DNA of 64,000 nt from Trichuris trichiura (Eukaryota > Nematoda > Enoplea > Trichinellida > Trichuridae). How positions within the stretch are numbered: position 1 is the stretch's first letter; the number at the start of each line of letters is the position of its first letter. The DNA lies in assembly GCA_037903355.1 (NCBI GenBank), contig JBAJFE010000004.1, forward strand, positions 2,046,001 through 2,110,000, written 5' to 3'. The notes beneath the pieces are model-generated. The model did not search any database. It saw nothing but the letters and a program-made list of their open reading frames with translations, and was not told the DNA's origin. This document shows, piece by piece, positions 1 through 12,024 of this stretch. The translations under genes and the position numbers were made by a program.

Positions 1-54
1 GCCGCGGAAATCGTCCGCAAGAACGACAACTCCCTTCTCCATCTCGCCAAATGA
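1..54 (+). CDS. Possible C-terminal end of an upstream gene (partial)
   Basis: The first base opens a reading frame of 17 codons ending in TGA at 52-54, with a charged, protein-like tail (AAEIVRKNDNSLLHLAK). I do not recognise it. A run of this length can be open by chance, and the only support is the amino-acid composition and the low-complexity, AT-rich sequence that begins right after the stop. An AATAAA lies at 184-189. Confidence 0.25.
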   Translation, partial: AAEIVRKNDNSLLHLAK

Positions 55-830
55 GCAGATTAAAAATTATCGTAAGCTAATATTCACGTTACGGTCGCGG
101 AGATATTTCTAGTTTTGCGCAAGAAAATAGAGTAAATCGCAGTAAACATTTGCTATTAATATTTATGCAATTGCTGGCAGCGGAAATAAAAAACGTTGCT
201 CCCATTAATAACAAAAGCTGAACTCATTTGTACGAAATGCAAATATAACCTGCGCATCATCTTACGGTTTAAGCAACATGTTGTCTCCCATTACGTGCAG
301 GGAAAGATTTTTGCGCTGATGCTTGTTGAGTATTTGCAACGTGTTCTAAAATTATCACCCTCCATCGAAACGCTGCTAGGAATACAGATCTCCTGGCAAC
401 AACCGACTATAGCCCGAATAGCTTGTTTGCTCAGAGGATGTAACTCTCACAGTTATACATTAAATACGTTCCCATTTAAGACAATACTGTCTTGAATTTT
501 CATATTTGAAAAATAGTTCAAATGAGGGATAGTACCTGAAAATCCTTGAACCGTATTTTTAGTGTGAGCTCCTAATTTTCTAATTTACGAATGGACTACC
601 ATTTCGGTGAAGAAATCGTAAATAAGCGCAAGGCTGTCATTGTTTTACTTAAGCAAATTCGATGGTACAAAAGTTGTTCGATCGAAAAAAAGATCAACAG
701 ACAGTTTGCGCAAAAAATCTGAAGTCATCATCTATTACAACTGGTTTTGTCAAAAGCCTAACGACTCTTGGAAGACCTATCAGTGATTGAACATTGCGCT
801 GCCCAAAGAACAAGTTTGCACAGCGCAACT
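55..830. other. Intergenic, no gene seen
   Basis: AT-rich sequence between the possible upstream gene end and the stop of the ENPP gene. It includes the 3' flank of the minus-strand ENPP gene. An open frame at 196-495 has no recognisable features and I treat it as chance. Confidence 0.5.
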
Positions 831-2671
831 TCATGGAACGCTGTCCGAATACTTCTTTGCCAGCATGACTTTTTCCGTGAGACGCAGTCTTGCCTGTATG
901 GACGCGTAAGCAATAAGCAGCGCCATCAAACAGAAGAACGTAAAAAATACCAAAAGCCCATTCATGGATGCTATAACGATTAAATGAATAATAGTAAATC
1001 ACAATGGCAAGAAGGTTACCACGAGCCATAGCCGCGTATAAGCACGCTGCCATCGTGCGTACGTGCGTAAAAGCGGTTCTTCTTCCATTTTTCACCTTAA
1101 CGCCTTCGTCCCTTAATAAGTATCTGACGCGTTCGAATGAACCATTGTTAGCTTTTGGCTCAAGATCAAGTATGTGACAGATCAATTGATACACATCAAC
1201 ATTTTCAAAGCTTGGCACTACCACGCCACTCTTGAATGCAGGGCCAACAGCAATAAAATAAGGCTGCATATCAGGCAAACTATTGTTGTAACCATGCATA
1301 CCGCCTATAATAAGAAGTTAACAATTCCGTAGCACTAGTAAATCAAGTAACCTGTCAGAGGTTCGCTTTTCTTGTTAGCTGATAGGCCATTGACCATAAA
1401 CCAATGGAGATCAGCTTCCAGGAATATAGGCATCACCCTGTCGTTATTTTTGTAATGATATTCATCTGGTATAAGGCCTTTCTTGTGAGTTTTCATATGA
1501 GGGTGTTTCCCGTCGAGAGACTGGAAAACTTCCTCTTCTTTTCCTGAGAAAATTTACCCTTTACAAGTGGGCATTACAACTTCAATCCCACCTTTATTTG
1601 GTAGCAAATTTAAGCCCGTAGCACCCCCGAACAGTTTGTATGTATTTGGTTCAAGCATTTCGTCTAGGTTTATAGCATTGGATTTTTGTACGGATGCCAT
1701 ACCATGGTCAGAAGTGAATATTATATTCATTCGACCAAGCAGATTTTCTTCATACAACCGAGCGAGCAGGTAACCTACGAGAAAGTCACTATTTCAAGCT
1801 TATCTTTACAATAAGACTAGAGTCAAGAGAATAAAGGTATGTTATCTAATAAACTTACTTGTTAGTCCATCTAATCTTTCTACTACTTTCGTGATTTGAG
1901 GATCATCTGGTCCAACTTTATGACCAGTTGCGTCAGGTTCTTCAATGTACAGTAGTCCAAAGTTTATAGGCTTCTCTGGATGCAGAAACCAAGAAATGAT
2001 GTGTTCTACCCTTGACTCCCAGGACGTATGCTCGTCATATGGCACATAATGCGTAGGATGAAATCCTAAAAAGGTTAAACTGGCAGCCAAAGATAAGCCG
2101 GTATTTTTCGCTGCGAACCTGATATGGCAATGTCGCAGCCAACCCACATGGCACACCCGGAGAAACGTGTCGCCCCAGACTTTTCGTTCAAAATCCAAAG
2201 TGGTTCACCGCCAAAAAACGCGGGATCTGTGTTATTGGTTTGGCTGAAGTAGTCGAACGTTTTATTCAAATTTGGATCGTAAAACTGGTTGTCCACAATG
2301 CCATGCGACTCTTCGTACAAACCAGTGACAATGCCGTAATGATTTGGCGCAGTCAACGTAACATAGTTGTTGAGAAGACCGGTAGCCGCGTGAACCCCGT
2401 GCTTGATTAAATATCGAAACGAGTAGAGGCGTTCGCTTTTTCTGAGATAGTCCCACCGAAAACCATCGTAGGAGACCAGAAGAAGCAGCGGACGATTTTC
2501 AAACCGATCCTTTCCGCAATTTGACAACGGCGAGGCATCTTGCGAGAAAAGGACGTCCGTAAACACACCAATTAACCCAATGGACATAAGCAAACCAGAG
2601 CAGCAAAGAAAAGATTTCAGGTTGACGCCAAGAAAGGAATGTGCGGAACAGCCGGAAGTTGGAGACCTCAT
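831..2671 (-). CDS. ENPP4/5-like ectonucleotide pyrophosphatase/phosphodiesterase
   Basis: Six exons keep phase throughout: 2671-2119, 2065-1859, 1774-1592, 1543-1352, 1304-1020, 970-831, with introns of 47-84 nt, giving 519 residues. The family is an alkaline-phosphatase fold that cleaves phosphodiester or pyrophosphate bonds of extracellular nucleotides or lipids using two zinc ions. Visible site residues are D69 in LLLVSYDGFRW, nucleophile T107 in LTAPNHY, the zinc motif EEPDATGH (226-233), SDHGM (275-279) and the late histidine in MHGYNN (about 382). An N-terminal hydrophobic stretch (about 21-43) looks like a signal peptide or anchor. The last exon encodes a membrane segment (about 476-496) and a short basic tail, the type I layout of ENPP4/ENPP5 and not that of ENPP1-3. 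There are no somatomedin or nuclease-like domains. The specific substrate is unknown. Confidence 0.9.
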
Positions 2672-5600
2672 ATGGCAATCTTTTAAAACTATTTTTTACA
2701 GCACTACTTGTCAATTGGATAAAAAGTACGCTAAAGTTTCCAAAGTGCAATGCAGCTGGGGAAGATTTGGTCAAAGAAATCCATGGAAGGACATTGAAAT
2801 TATTTGTAGCACAGAGCTGCACAGATGACAAGTAGACGCACAGATGGTTGATCAATCTGGAAAAGGATTCGTCCGTGCTAGTTTAAAGTTCTTACTGCAT
2901 TTTCAGGCAGGCAATAAGCGTTCAAAAATGTAAAGACAATTGCATGACAATATCCCTCGCAAGCACGGCTTAAGCCTACGGTAAATTAGAATTAAAAAAT
3001 TAACGACAGAAATGCAGCCCACAAGCTGTATCAGGTGTAGAATAGGGCGAACTTGCCAAATAAAACGGTAGTCAAGAAGATGCCAAAAAAGAACAAAAGT
3101 TTACCAAGCAAAAGTCCTACCAAATTGACGTTATGACTTCACGTGCGGCTTATATATATTCGTAACCTTATAAAACGTTGAATGAAAACAATGACGTATC
3201 AATGATACGCTTGACAACGGACGATAAGCTAAGTTAAAGCTTATACCCATCTAAAGCCTGGAAACCGACAGATATCCTTGGGTTACTGTAACATGTTAAC
3301 GAAAATAAGAGAAAGTCCAGCGTAATGGACAACAATCCTTTGTTCCGTAAACCTTCTTACTACTTTACGGGAAACTGCAAACGCTGTTCTTCTCTCTCTC
3401 TCTCTTGCAACTTATTTTTCATAGTGCAATGCAAACATAATGTTGCGCAAATTGTGATACTGCACTTCGTATTAAAATTCACCAGTGTTTTAATGTAATA
3501 TTTGATAATTTTGGCTACGAGTTATTATCTCCGGTCATGTTCCGCATTTGAGCAAATATTCGTCCAATATATTGCTACTAAGAAAAAAAGGTAGTCTTCT
3601 TCTTATCAAACGACGACCCTCTTTCTTCAGCTTTCTAGTGCGGAGGGCTCAAATGTATTTTGTACGATATGATTTTCGGTTTTTGCCTTCTCCTGCCATC
3701 AACGCAAACCGGAGTTTTTCAACGGGTTGGACCCGTACAGAAGGTCGACAAGTGCAAGCCAATTGGTTAGCAATGCTAGTTTAATTTTAAAAATTTTGTT
3801 TTTTGAACTGGAATACAAAGAAAGCTACGTTTTGTTGCGCCAGAGCTTGAAATTTTAAAAGCAAACTTTGATACATAAAAATTAAATGATCGGTAGGAGA
3901 CAAGAGAAACAATGTAATTAGCCAACGTAATCGAAATTTCACCCAGAAAATTAACGCGTCCGTTCAAAATTGAGTACCTAGAAAAGACTAAATTGAAACT
4001 TGCATGTATTTTATTTTTCAGCAGATGCAGTTACTTTAAATTTGTAAATACAACTTGTTTTTGACAAAAGAAGTATTAACGGAAGAAGCGCGAAAAGTGC
4101 CCGTTAATCTCGCGCAGATTTGCTGCAACATACGAAAGCCGGAAGTATTGTTTAGCAGCTGAAAGCAATTTTTTTTGCTGAAACATAATTCTAATTCCGC
4201 AGATTCGAAATGATATGGCGCATTCACCTTAGCACGATCGTAGGCTACGATACTACTGTTTCAGATATTAAAATAGTAGCACTGTTCGCTTTCGCAAATC
4301 CAAATACAGTTTTGCTCCAATCAGGGAACTAATCCATTGAATATAAAATATTATGAAAATTTCGAGGACAGTTTAAAGCGATTTTTTTCGGTTAAACGCC
4401 CGCTCATCTCTGTCATAGCGTAGCAAAAGTGTTGAGATGAAACATCGAGTTTTTTGAAAGACTTACGTTTTCGTAATGGGCTACTACTTCTGCGACTGCG
4501 TTAACAGCACGAAAGAACGCTAAACAGGAGGTTAAACATCTCAAGAACCAAAAATTGTAATTTTCTGCGCGAAACAGCCTGTTCGCTGTGCGCTATAGGA
4601 ATTCAACTTCTAAAATTTCATTTACTCCATCGTGCAGTTGAAAAAGGATCAGCATTCTTTTGTTCCTCGATTGCCGAATCGCGCCACTAATTAAATTCAA
4701 ACTGAAAGTGTTGTACCCTTGTAAAGCAGACAGATTTTTCTCAATAGTGGAAATGCATTTTCGAAATATGCAAGGATAAATACGCTCATTAAAGATTGAA
4801 AGCTCATTTGGCTGCAAAAGTGGATTAATGGAAAGGAGAAAGCTTATGTGGCTTTAAAGCAGCTAATAACCTGCTTGATTTTTCTGTGAGCTCTCAATTA
4901 AAGAACGTCGAACCGAAAGCGTAGTATTAGCAGCACAAAGAGTTGCAGTCTTTCAGCTTTGTATTGGTACAGACTTAATAGAATGATGACAGCAGCCAAC
5001 CGTTCGATAACTCATTTCGTGTTGATCTCCGCAATTATGATTGTACAGCTTCATTGATTTTAACCTTCGGGAATTCAGCAAACTGATGCTACAAATAGTT
5101 AACCGGATATTGTTGAGAGCTATAAGCAAGCTGCTTAGCCTCTGGCTTACGACGAAGTTTGCCACGTATTGATAGGAAACCTTACACCAGTTGTTAGGGA
5201 ATTTAAAGCATATTTCCCGACGCAAGATTAAGCTTACCATTATGCAACTTCTAAATGAGCTACTACAAACCACGTTTTGCTTTTGAAGAAGAAAGCTTCA
5301 CACGCTCTTATAAGTGTATATGCGTATCTCTCGTTTAAGCGCTCTTACATACAATGAAAGTAAAAAACACGGTTTTTAAAGTGCGAACTGAAGCTGGACC
5401 TTAACGAAAGCTATTGAACTTAGATGTTGTACGCTTTACTATTTTTTTAAACATCTAAAATTATGAACTGTAAATGACCGTACTATTGATAACAGTAGTC
5501 AGGATTCCATGTAAAAATAACATTGCACAACGACATTTTGTTGATGAATATTTTAAAATTCTAACGAAGAAATTGGAACCTGCGCCAAGCAGCTAACAGT

Positions 5601-8600
5601 TGACATTAAGGCAACTATTTACTGCCAGTTATTACTAGCGAAAAGCTCATCTGTTATTTTTTCAAACTTGTGGCTTTGGCTGGGAACATTGTTATTTAAT
5701 CGGCGCTTGGATGGCGGGATGATTGAAAGCAGTCTTAAATTTCTTAGCATCAGCAATTCCAGAGCGTGCCAGAAGGCAGTTTATCGCGAACCTGCGTGAC
5801 CTCTTTGGAAAGAAATTGCTGATTTAAGAACATTATTCTTTGCTTAATTGATACAGCTGACTAGTGGAAGGCATACACGGCTGTTTAGCCTATCGCGGGT
5901 CAGCCGCTAACAAAGTATGAGCAATTTTTCTAAATGTAGGCGCATTATCATTGCCTTAATGATTCCAGCTGTAACAACACAATGAGAATACAGTAAAAAT
6001 AATCGATTGAACCTAATCATAAGCTCAGAGCAGTTTAATATTTAAGCAACTGTTCGAGTTAGCTTTTACTTATGTATTCTGCCAAAAATTAGTCTGCTAA
6101 AGACAATATTATAAACGAAATTCGAATCCGCGGTTAGGAAGTAAAGAATAAACTGCCAAAGCCAATTAATCATCGGCTGCTTGTCGTCTGTTTGTTGGAA
6201 AGGTTAGAAATCACTCAAAAGTTATTCCATTGCCTTTTTTTGTTTTGTAAGTCGTTGCTATAATTTATCTTCTCCGTTCGTTGTTAGCCGTCTCGTCATG
6301 CCACCTCTTTCCGTTTCAGAAAATTAACAACGTCGATAATACATTGACTAAAAAATTTTAACTTAACAGAACAGTTGAATTTCTGATTCCTATATTAAGC
6401 TTGCTTTGTATATGCTATTTTTTGGGTTGGACAATACTACCGTAGTCTAGTTGGCGTATTGTAATACTTACCTGCTAAACAAAAGTGAGGCACTGTAATT
6501 TGCTTATATTTTGCCGCGGGACGCTAAACGGAAGCTGGAGAAGCAAACGTAGCACCATTCGAAGGTTTTAGTGAAGAAAGCGATGAAAAAGATTCGCTCA
6601 GATATCTCATCATTATTAAAGCGAACAGCTGATGAATGCCTGACCGAATGACGCTGCAGCCAGTTGCTCCTCGGTCATAGAGGTGTCAAATTTTCAAATT
6701 TCAAATGGCTATTAATATATCAGCGGTTCTTTTGATCAATGATTTTATCGCCCCTGTTCGCACTACTTCTGTAAAAAAACTTATCGCTTAAGCAAATGCA
6801 GATTGAAACGTCTGGCTTTAAGGTCATCAAAAAGCCCTGTGCACCAACTTGCCGAAACGGTTGACCGTTCAACCAGCGTGCATTAGGGGAAGCAACAACA
6901 ACTTGGTAAATCGTTACTGATGCATGAGCATAACGGTAACACTGTCAACGAGTAGAGAATTTCTTTTTCGATTATACCGACAGGAACAGGTGATGCGTTA
7001 TTTAATTCCATGCCGCCAACATTTCTTGAACTCTTTGCTGATTATGGCAACATGGAGTGGTGCTGACCCCTCTTAAGCTTCCAATACACGCATCACATTG
7101 TCGGGCTGTCAGCCAAAATGCCGTTAATAATAACATCTGCTCAAACGGAGGCTCTATTTACAGCTTACTGAAGGTCTCGGCGGGAGATGAGCCATGCCAA
7201 CGGTTGGTTCACCCGTTAATGTGCGACCTTTGAACTTCATGCTTTTCCATGTCATTCAGTTCGTCGCAGTAGTGCTAGAAAGCCCATTGTCTGACCGCAT
7301 CTCTTTACCAGTAGATAAGTAATTAATGAGTGCCGCAATAGAGTAAGCTGCATTTGCTGGCATTCTGAAACAGGGCTTAATCTATAGCCTTCTAGGTTCT
7401 TGCAAGGCATTGCGTTGAGAAGATAAGCCTGATTCTTTTGCTGGCAGAAAGCTATTAGTCTCTTATGAGTTTGCTGCACTAACTCCAAATGAACGAGCAG
7501 CCATTTCGAAAATTATGCATGCCTTTGAATAATCCGTAACGAAATTATTGCCCGCAACGCTGCGAGCGCCGTTGGTGTTTCCTACGGAAAAATTTGGCAT
7601 CAATAGATCCCGCGGCGACCGCCATTCTTTTGGGATGAAAATTATTCATTGACATGTAGCTATGCAAATGCGAAGGCTGAGCGAATAGCAATCCTGTCCG
7701 GTTCGATTCACTTTCCCGAATGAAACAATGAATTTAAACATGCCTGACGGACCATTTGTCATTGCTCATCGGCCGGCAACGTTCTTGATGCCCAAATTAG
7801 GCATTGCTTATTGATTGGATGCGTCACCTTCAATGACAGACCGACCTCCGGCTGACTTTTGCTCCCTATCCGCGGGCAACCTACATTCGTTCATTTCGCT
7901 TATAGTTCCATTCTTTTTTTTACGAAAACCATTTACGTAATGGCCACACGCTCATTAACGACTCTCCTACGCGCTTTGGCAAGCGCGGTTTCACGCCAAA
8001 TCCTTTTACAAGTCTGCAAGGAAGACAACTGCCGGATGTCATCTCCTTTTTTTGGAAATGAAGTTGAATGATCAGTTTATCGCTTTGGGACAGTCGGAAA
8101 GCAGAAGTCAAATGTTTCCCGCCTTTGCGATTGACAAGCGGACAAATAAGGCAAGATGTTGGCTCGAAGGCTCACGTTTTAACTTCCATGTTGCCCCTTT
8201 TTTCCCGCCTTACGAACAGCTACCGCGCCGGCAGGTAAAACACAGGTTATTCATGCCGCATTATATGCACGTTTCAACTTCGGTTTATTTATACCGAGCT
8301 CTACTTCCATTCGCATTCCTTAGCATTGATTACGATCAGTCCGAGAACGTAGTGTGGAAAACCATGAAGTTTTGCCGTAAATGGCAGTCTTTGCGTTCTA
8401 TACCATATATGACATAAAGGCTAAGTATGGTCAGCGGTTGACCTGTTGGAAGTTTATCGCCAGGTGTTCGCCCACGGTCAACTGCCAAATTAATCTGCCG
8501 TGGACAGGTCATCTCCAATCTGGCTCAGCGCACGACGGGTTTATGGATGTCACTGTGCCGCTGGGCAGCTTGTCCTTCAGCCTTTTCCTTCGGACGTTCA

Positions 8601-11600
8601 AGTGGGTCGCCGGTTTGTTCCGAACCGGAACCATTTCCATTGGACGTTGACGCCAAGTATCCAACTCTCCTATTGAGTTTCCAAAGCTGTGCATGACCAT
8701 GGACGCAGTGTTCATTTGCCAAAGGTCTCAACGCCTTAACGTTGGGTATTTTCTTTTTCGATTTGTAAGCTTGTTTTCGCGCCGCTTTGTTCGCCCTACG
8801 CGGGCCAGTTTGACCCTGGCCAGGGAGCGATTCTCTGTCCTTCGTGTTTGCCCAGATTTTGGGAGTTTTCGCGCTTTGGTCCACCACGGTTTCGCATATT
8901 TGACCATCGAATGCAGTTTGAGCCCGCTGAAGTTCCATTTGCTTAACATAGCTGTTTCGCGAGGGCTTCAGCGTTGGCAGCAATGACCAAAGCTTAACCT
9001 GCGACAAACACTTTGTGTACTTTGTGCCAGCGCCTCTTCAGCAAGCAACTATTGCCAAGCAATGATGTCTGCTCGATAATTTTCGAGCAAAACATTCGAC
9101 CGGTCAGCAGCTATGGCGACGTTTCCGACTTTTCTGGGTTTACAAGATCAACATTGCTTCGACGAGAGACGGACATGCACAGCTGTTCGTTTGCCTTCAC
9201 AATTTGAACAACGACGTTCTGCCCCATTGTGTTCGCTCGTTCGTTCGTACGATGGATATACGCGCAGCTAGTAGTAGCTTGGAAACGTTTTTCTCCCCAA
9301 AATTCGGCAGGTATTTTTTCCCTATTTCATTTTCTCCACTTTTCCAAGTTCTTCGAGGGCCATACGGTATGGTTCTCAATTGGTTCACTTCTAATTTGTT
9401 TTTTAAAATTGTCTCCATCGTTTGGTCCTACTTAGTTTTTGCTTAAGTCGTTGCGTAAACTATAAATTTATAACGCTTTGAATGCAGGTTCGATAGGGTA
9501 CTGTACTATTTCCCGCCAGACACCCTATCGTTCGCCAAAAAACGTCAGCGTTGGCCTTCGACGCCGCTATGTTTCGACATTTCGTTGTGGTTGAGACGGA
9601 TATATGACGTTTGACCGGATCAAAAGTAGGCCATCGAATGACAGATAGCCAGCCAGCTGTTTCCGTCCGCTGTGTGTACGTTTTTCCGTTAAAAGGATCG
9701 ACCGGCAGGGACACCGTGGTTTTGTCCAATGCGCAGTGACGGGTGCCGGCTTGGCTGTACACGGTTGACCGGCGCCTCGTCTATCCGGTTTTGGCACACC
9801 CATCTCCGGCGGTTGCTTGCTGCGCGAGCCATTAAGCCTTTTATCTCGGCGCGACTTTCCTCTGGGCAAAGTCAACAAAAATCGTGAGCGCACGCATCGT
9901 AAAGCCGCGCAGTAAGTTCTTGCCGCTCGAACGGTTGCATCGTTGGCTTCCGATGTTTGCTTTACCCTGACATTTGACTTTTCCAATAGCGCTTTTATAG
10001 TTTTTTCCGTCCGCCTTACAGCCGACGGATCCGACGTACTCTTTCACATGTCGTTTGCGTTACCTTAGTTACGTAGGCAAGCGCGATTGTGCTTAAGACT
10101 TTTACATCGGTGCTGGGACAACACGGTGCGCCGCTTTTCGCTTTGCTTTTTACGCACCAGTTGGCACAACACAGTTGCATAAGTCAGTAGTAAACCAGCG
10201 TTTCTCCAAGCGTTAACGTTCCGCAGGTTTTGCATGCCCGAGTTTTCATTATTCTTACAACAAGTGGAAGGATAGCTTTTTTGAAAGTCAAAGATGCTCA
10301 GCCGACACGCATAGAGTACGTGTACGTTATCGCTCAGCGTGTAGATTCAGTTTTTTTGACGCGAAACGGCGCAACGATTCAGGCGTATCTGTTTGGCTTG
10401 TAAATCGTCTATCCGTCGACTAACGCGGCATAACAGTGCGTTACTGAAATGTTTGCCATTTCGGCAAAGGCAGAAGAGTTTAGCTTTTTCTTAAGTCGTA
10501 TCGCTCAGCTTTTTGCTCGTCGTATCATTCGTTCAATGACGAACATGCAGCAGAGTTTTTAAATGCTATCAAGATTGAATCTACGACGGTTGACCCCTTT
10601 GAGTACGGTAAGTAAGCTCTGCTTCCTTGTCTAGATAAGGGTTATCTCCTACTATCGCCAGGCTTAAGCCCGTCTGAAAAAGAAATGAAATACCTTCGGT
10701 GCCCATCTGCTCAGCAGGAGCGCTTCTATTGCTGCCTTGCGCGTCAGGTTAGGCTTGGCGGACACGTTAGGAAATCGCGTTACAAGGAATTTTCAAAAAA
10801 AAAATTTGTTCGGCCTCCTAGCGAAAAAATTTGCATTGATTCCCTCTAGGGCGTGCGAATTTAGTTTCGCCTACTTAGCGAACCTTTGCTGTTTTATTTT
10901 TCCAAGCAAAAAGCAAACATGCTGTTCTACTAAAATGGAAGAAATGGTCGCGTAGCGCCCGCGCGCGAACCCGATTTGGCCGTTTGAAAAACTGGAAAGC
11001 CACGCGTGACCATGCGCGCACGCGCCTTTGTTGACGTTTGACATTTGTGCCCCAAAGGGGAGAAGTTTCCAGTCCCAACAAGCCTATTTGGTATTTGAAG
11101 AGGAGAAGGACCGTTGGGTGGTAGCCCGCAAGCTTTTGAACAAGTAACGAACCAGCGGCGGGCGACTGCCTGACGTGATGGGGGTTTTTGTTGAAAAAAA
11201 TTTTTCAATAGCGGCATTGAACTTCCCTTCGAAACGTAAGCTATGAAGAAGTTGTTTTTGTTCGTTTTTTACACCTCCAACGAACGTGTCCTCTTGCGGG
11301 AAAGCAGCTGCTAGTAGGCGAACGCTGCCTGGCCGCCGATTATTCAAACGTCTGGCGATCCCCCTCCTGCTTACCTCCGCTGCTGCATTGGTATGCCTTT
11401 GCCAAGCAGGCAACGGAACAGAGTCGCCTTTTTGTTACGAGCAACGAAATGTGGACCCACCAATTAGAGGAGGCCTTTACGAACCGTTGTGATGCCGGCA
11501 TTTTTGCCGGCCTTGATACGCACTTGTCATCTTGCCTTTGGGTATTGACACGGTCGGCGGAACCTGTTTTATTCGTGGTCATTGAGCGATGAAAATTAGC

Positions 11601-12024
11601 CGCTGACCTTTGTTTATGGTGGCGGTGACCGCCTTGGCGCCCTCCCAATTGGACCGATCCGTTGGAAAGCCGGTTAGCTTGCCAGCCGCGGAGATATACA
11701 GGTTCCTTGTTTGTTACGGTAGCATTGGGCGGTAAGTAGGACATGAGCCATAGACGTCCGTGTCCCATCTTGCTTGCTCGATGGTCCATCGATTGTCGTC
11801 GTTGTAGTTTTTGTTCGCAAACGCTTTTTGCTGCCGTTCCGTCTGTCCCGCTGGGTGCCCCTCTCGTTGGTCGCCTGTTATCACTGTTGTCGCGTTATCG
11901 CGTCTTTTTCAAGGCTATCGCGTCGCTACCGAAAGCTTTTTCTCGATTGCTAACCTGTCAGTTTGATTTTTAGGAGTCGATCTGCCAGTTGACTTATGCG
12001 CTGCTCGTAAGCTGTGTCTCGGTT
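2672..12024. other. Long gene-poor stretch between ENPP and semaphorin
   Basis: No protein recognised on either strand. About 2700-7800 is AT-rich. A CT microsatellite (about 3391-3405) is the only simple repeat noted. From about 7860 the plus strand turns T-rich and GC-richer, like the large plus-strand introns elsewhere in the window, so this half may be 5' UTR intron of the semaphorin. Many open frames of 60-160 codons here (for example 8525-9007 and 9567-9986, minus) have low-complexity, basic compositions without any family signature. A pyrimidine-rich splice acceptor ending at 11973 lies just before the semaphorin start. Confidence 0.5.
11962..11973 (+). promoter_or_regulatory. Splice acceptor ahead of the semaphorin start
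   Basis: A T-rich tract ending in TTTTTAG lies about 50 nt before the in-frame ATG at 12025, with no upstream exon recognised. It could join an upstream non-coding exon, or accept a spliced leader, as happens in clade I nematodes. Confidence 0.35.

Noticed and set aside
7690..7720. tRNA-like B box (GGTTCGATTC)
   Set aside because: No A box at a suitable distance and no cloverleaf can be drawn.
8525..9007. 160-codon minus-strand open frame
   Set aside because: Basic, low-complexity composition, no domain, no splice context and no start-site support. It lies in a GC-richer area where stops are rarer.
11989..12024. Earlier start of the semaphorin
   Set aside because: The frame is open but the codon at 11989 is TTG; the first in-frame ATG is at 12025 and is followed by an acceptable leader.
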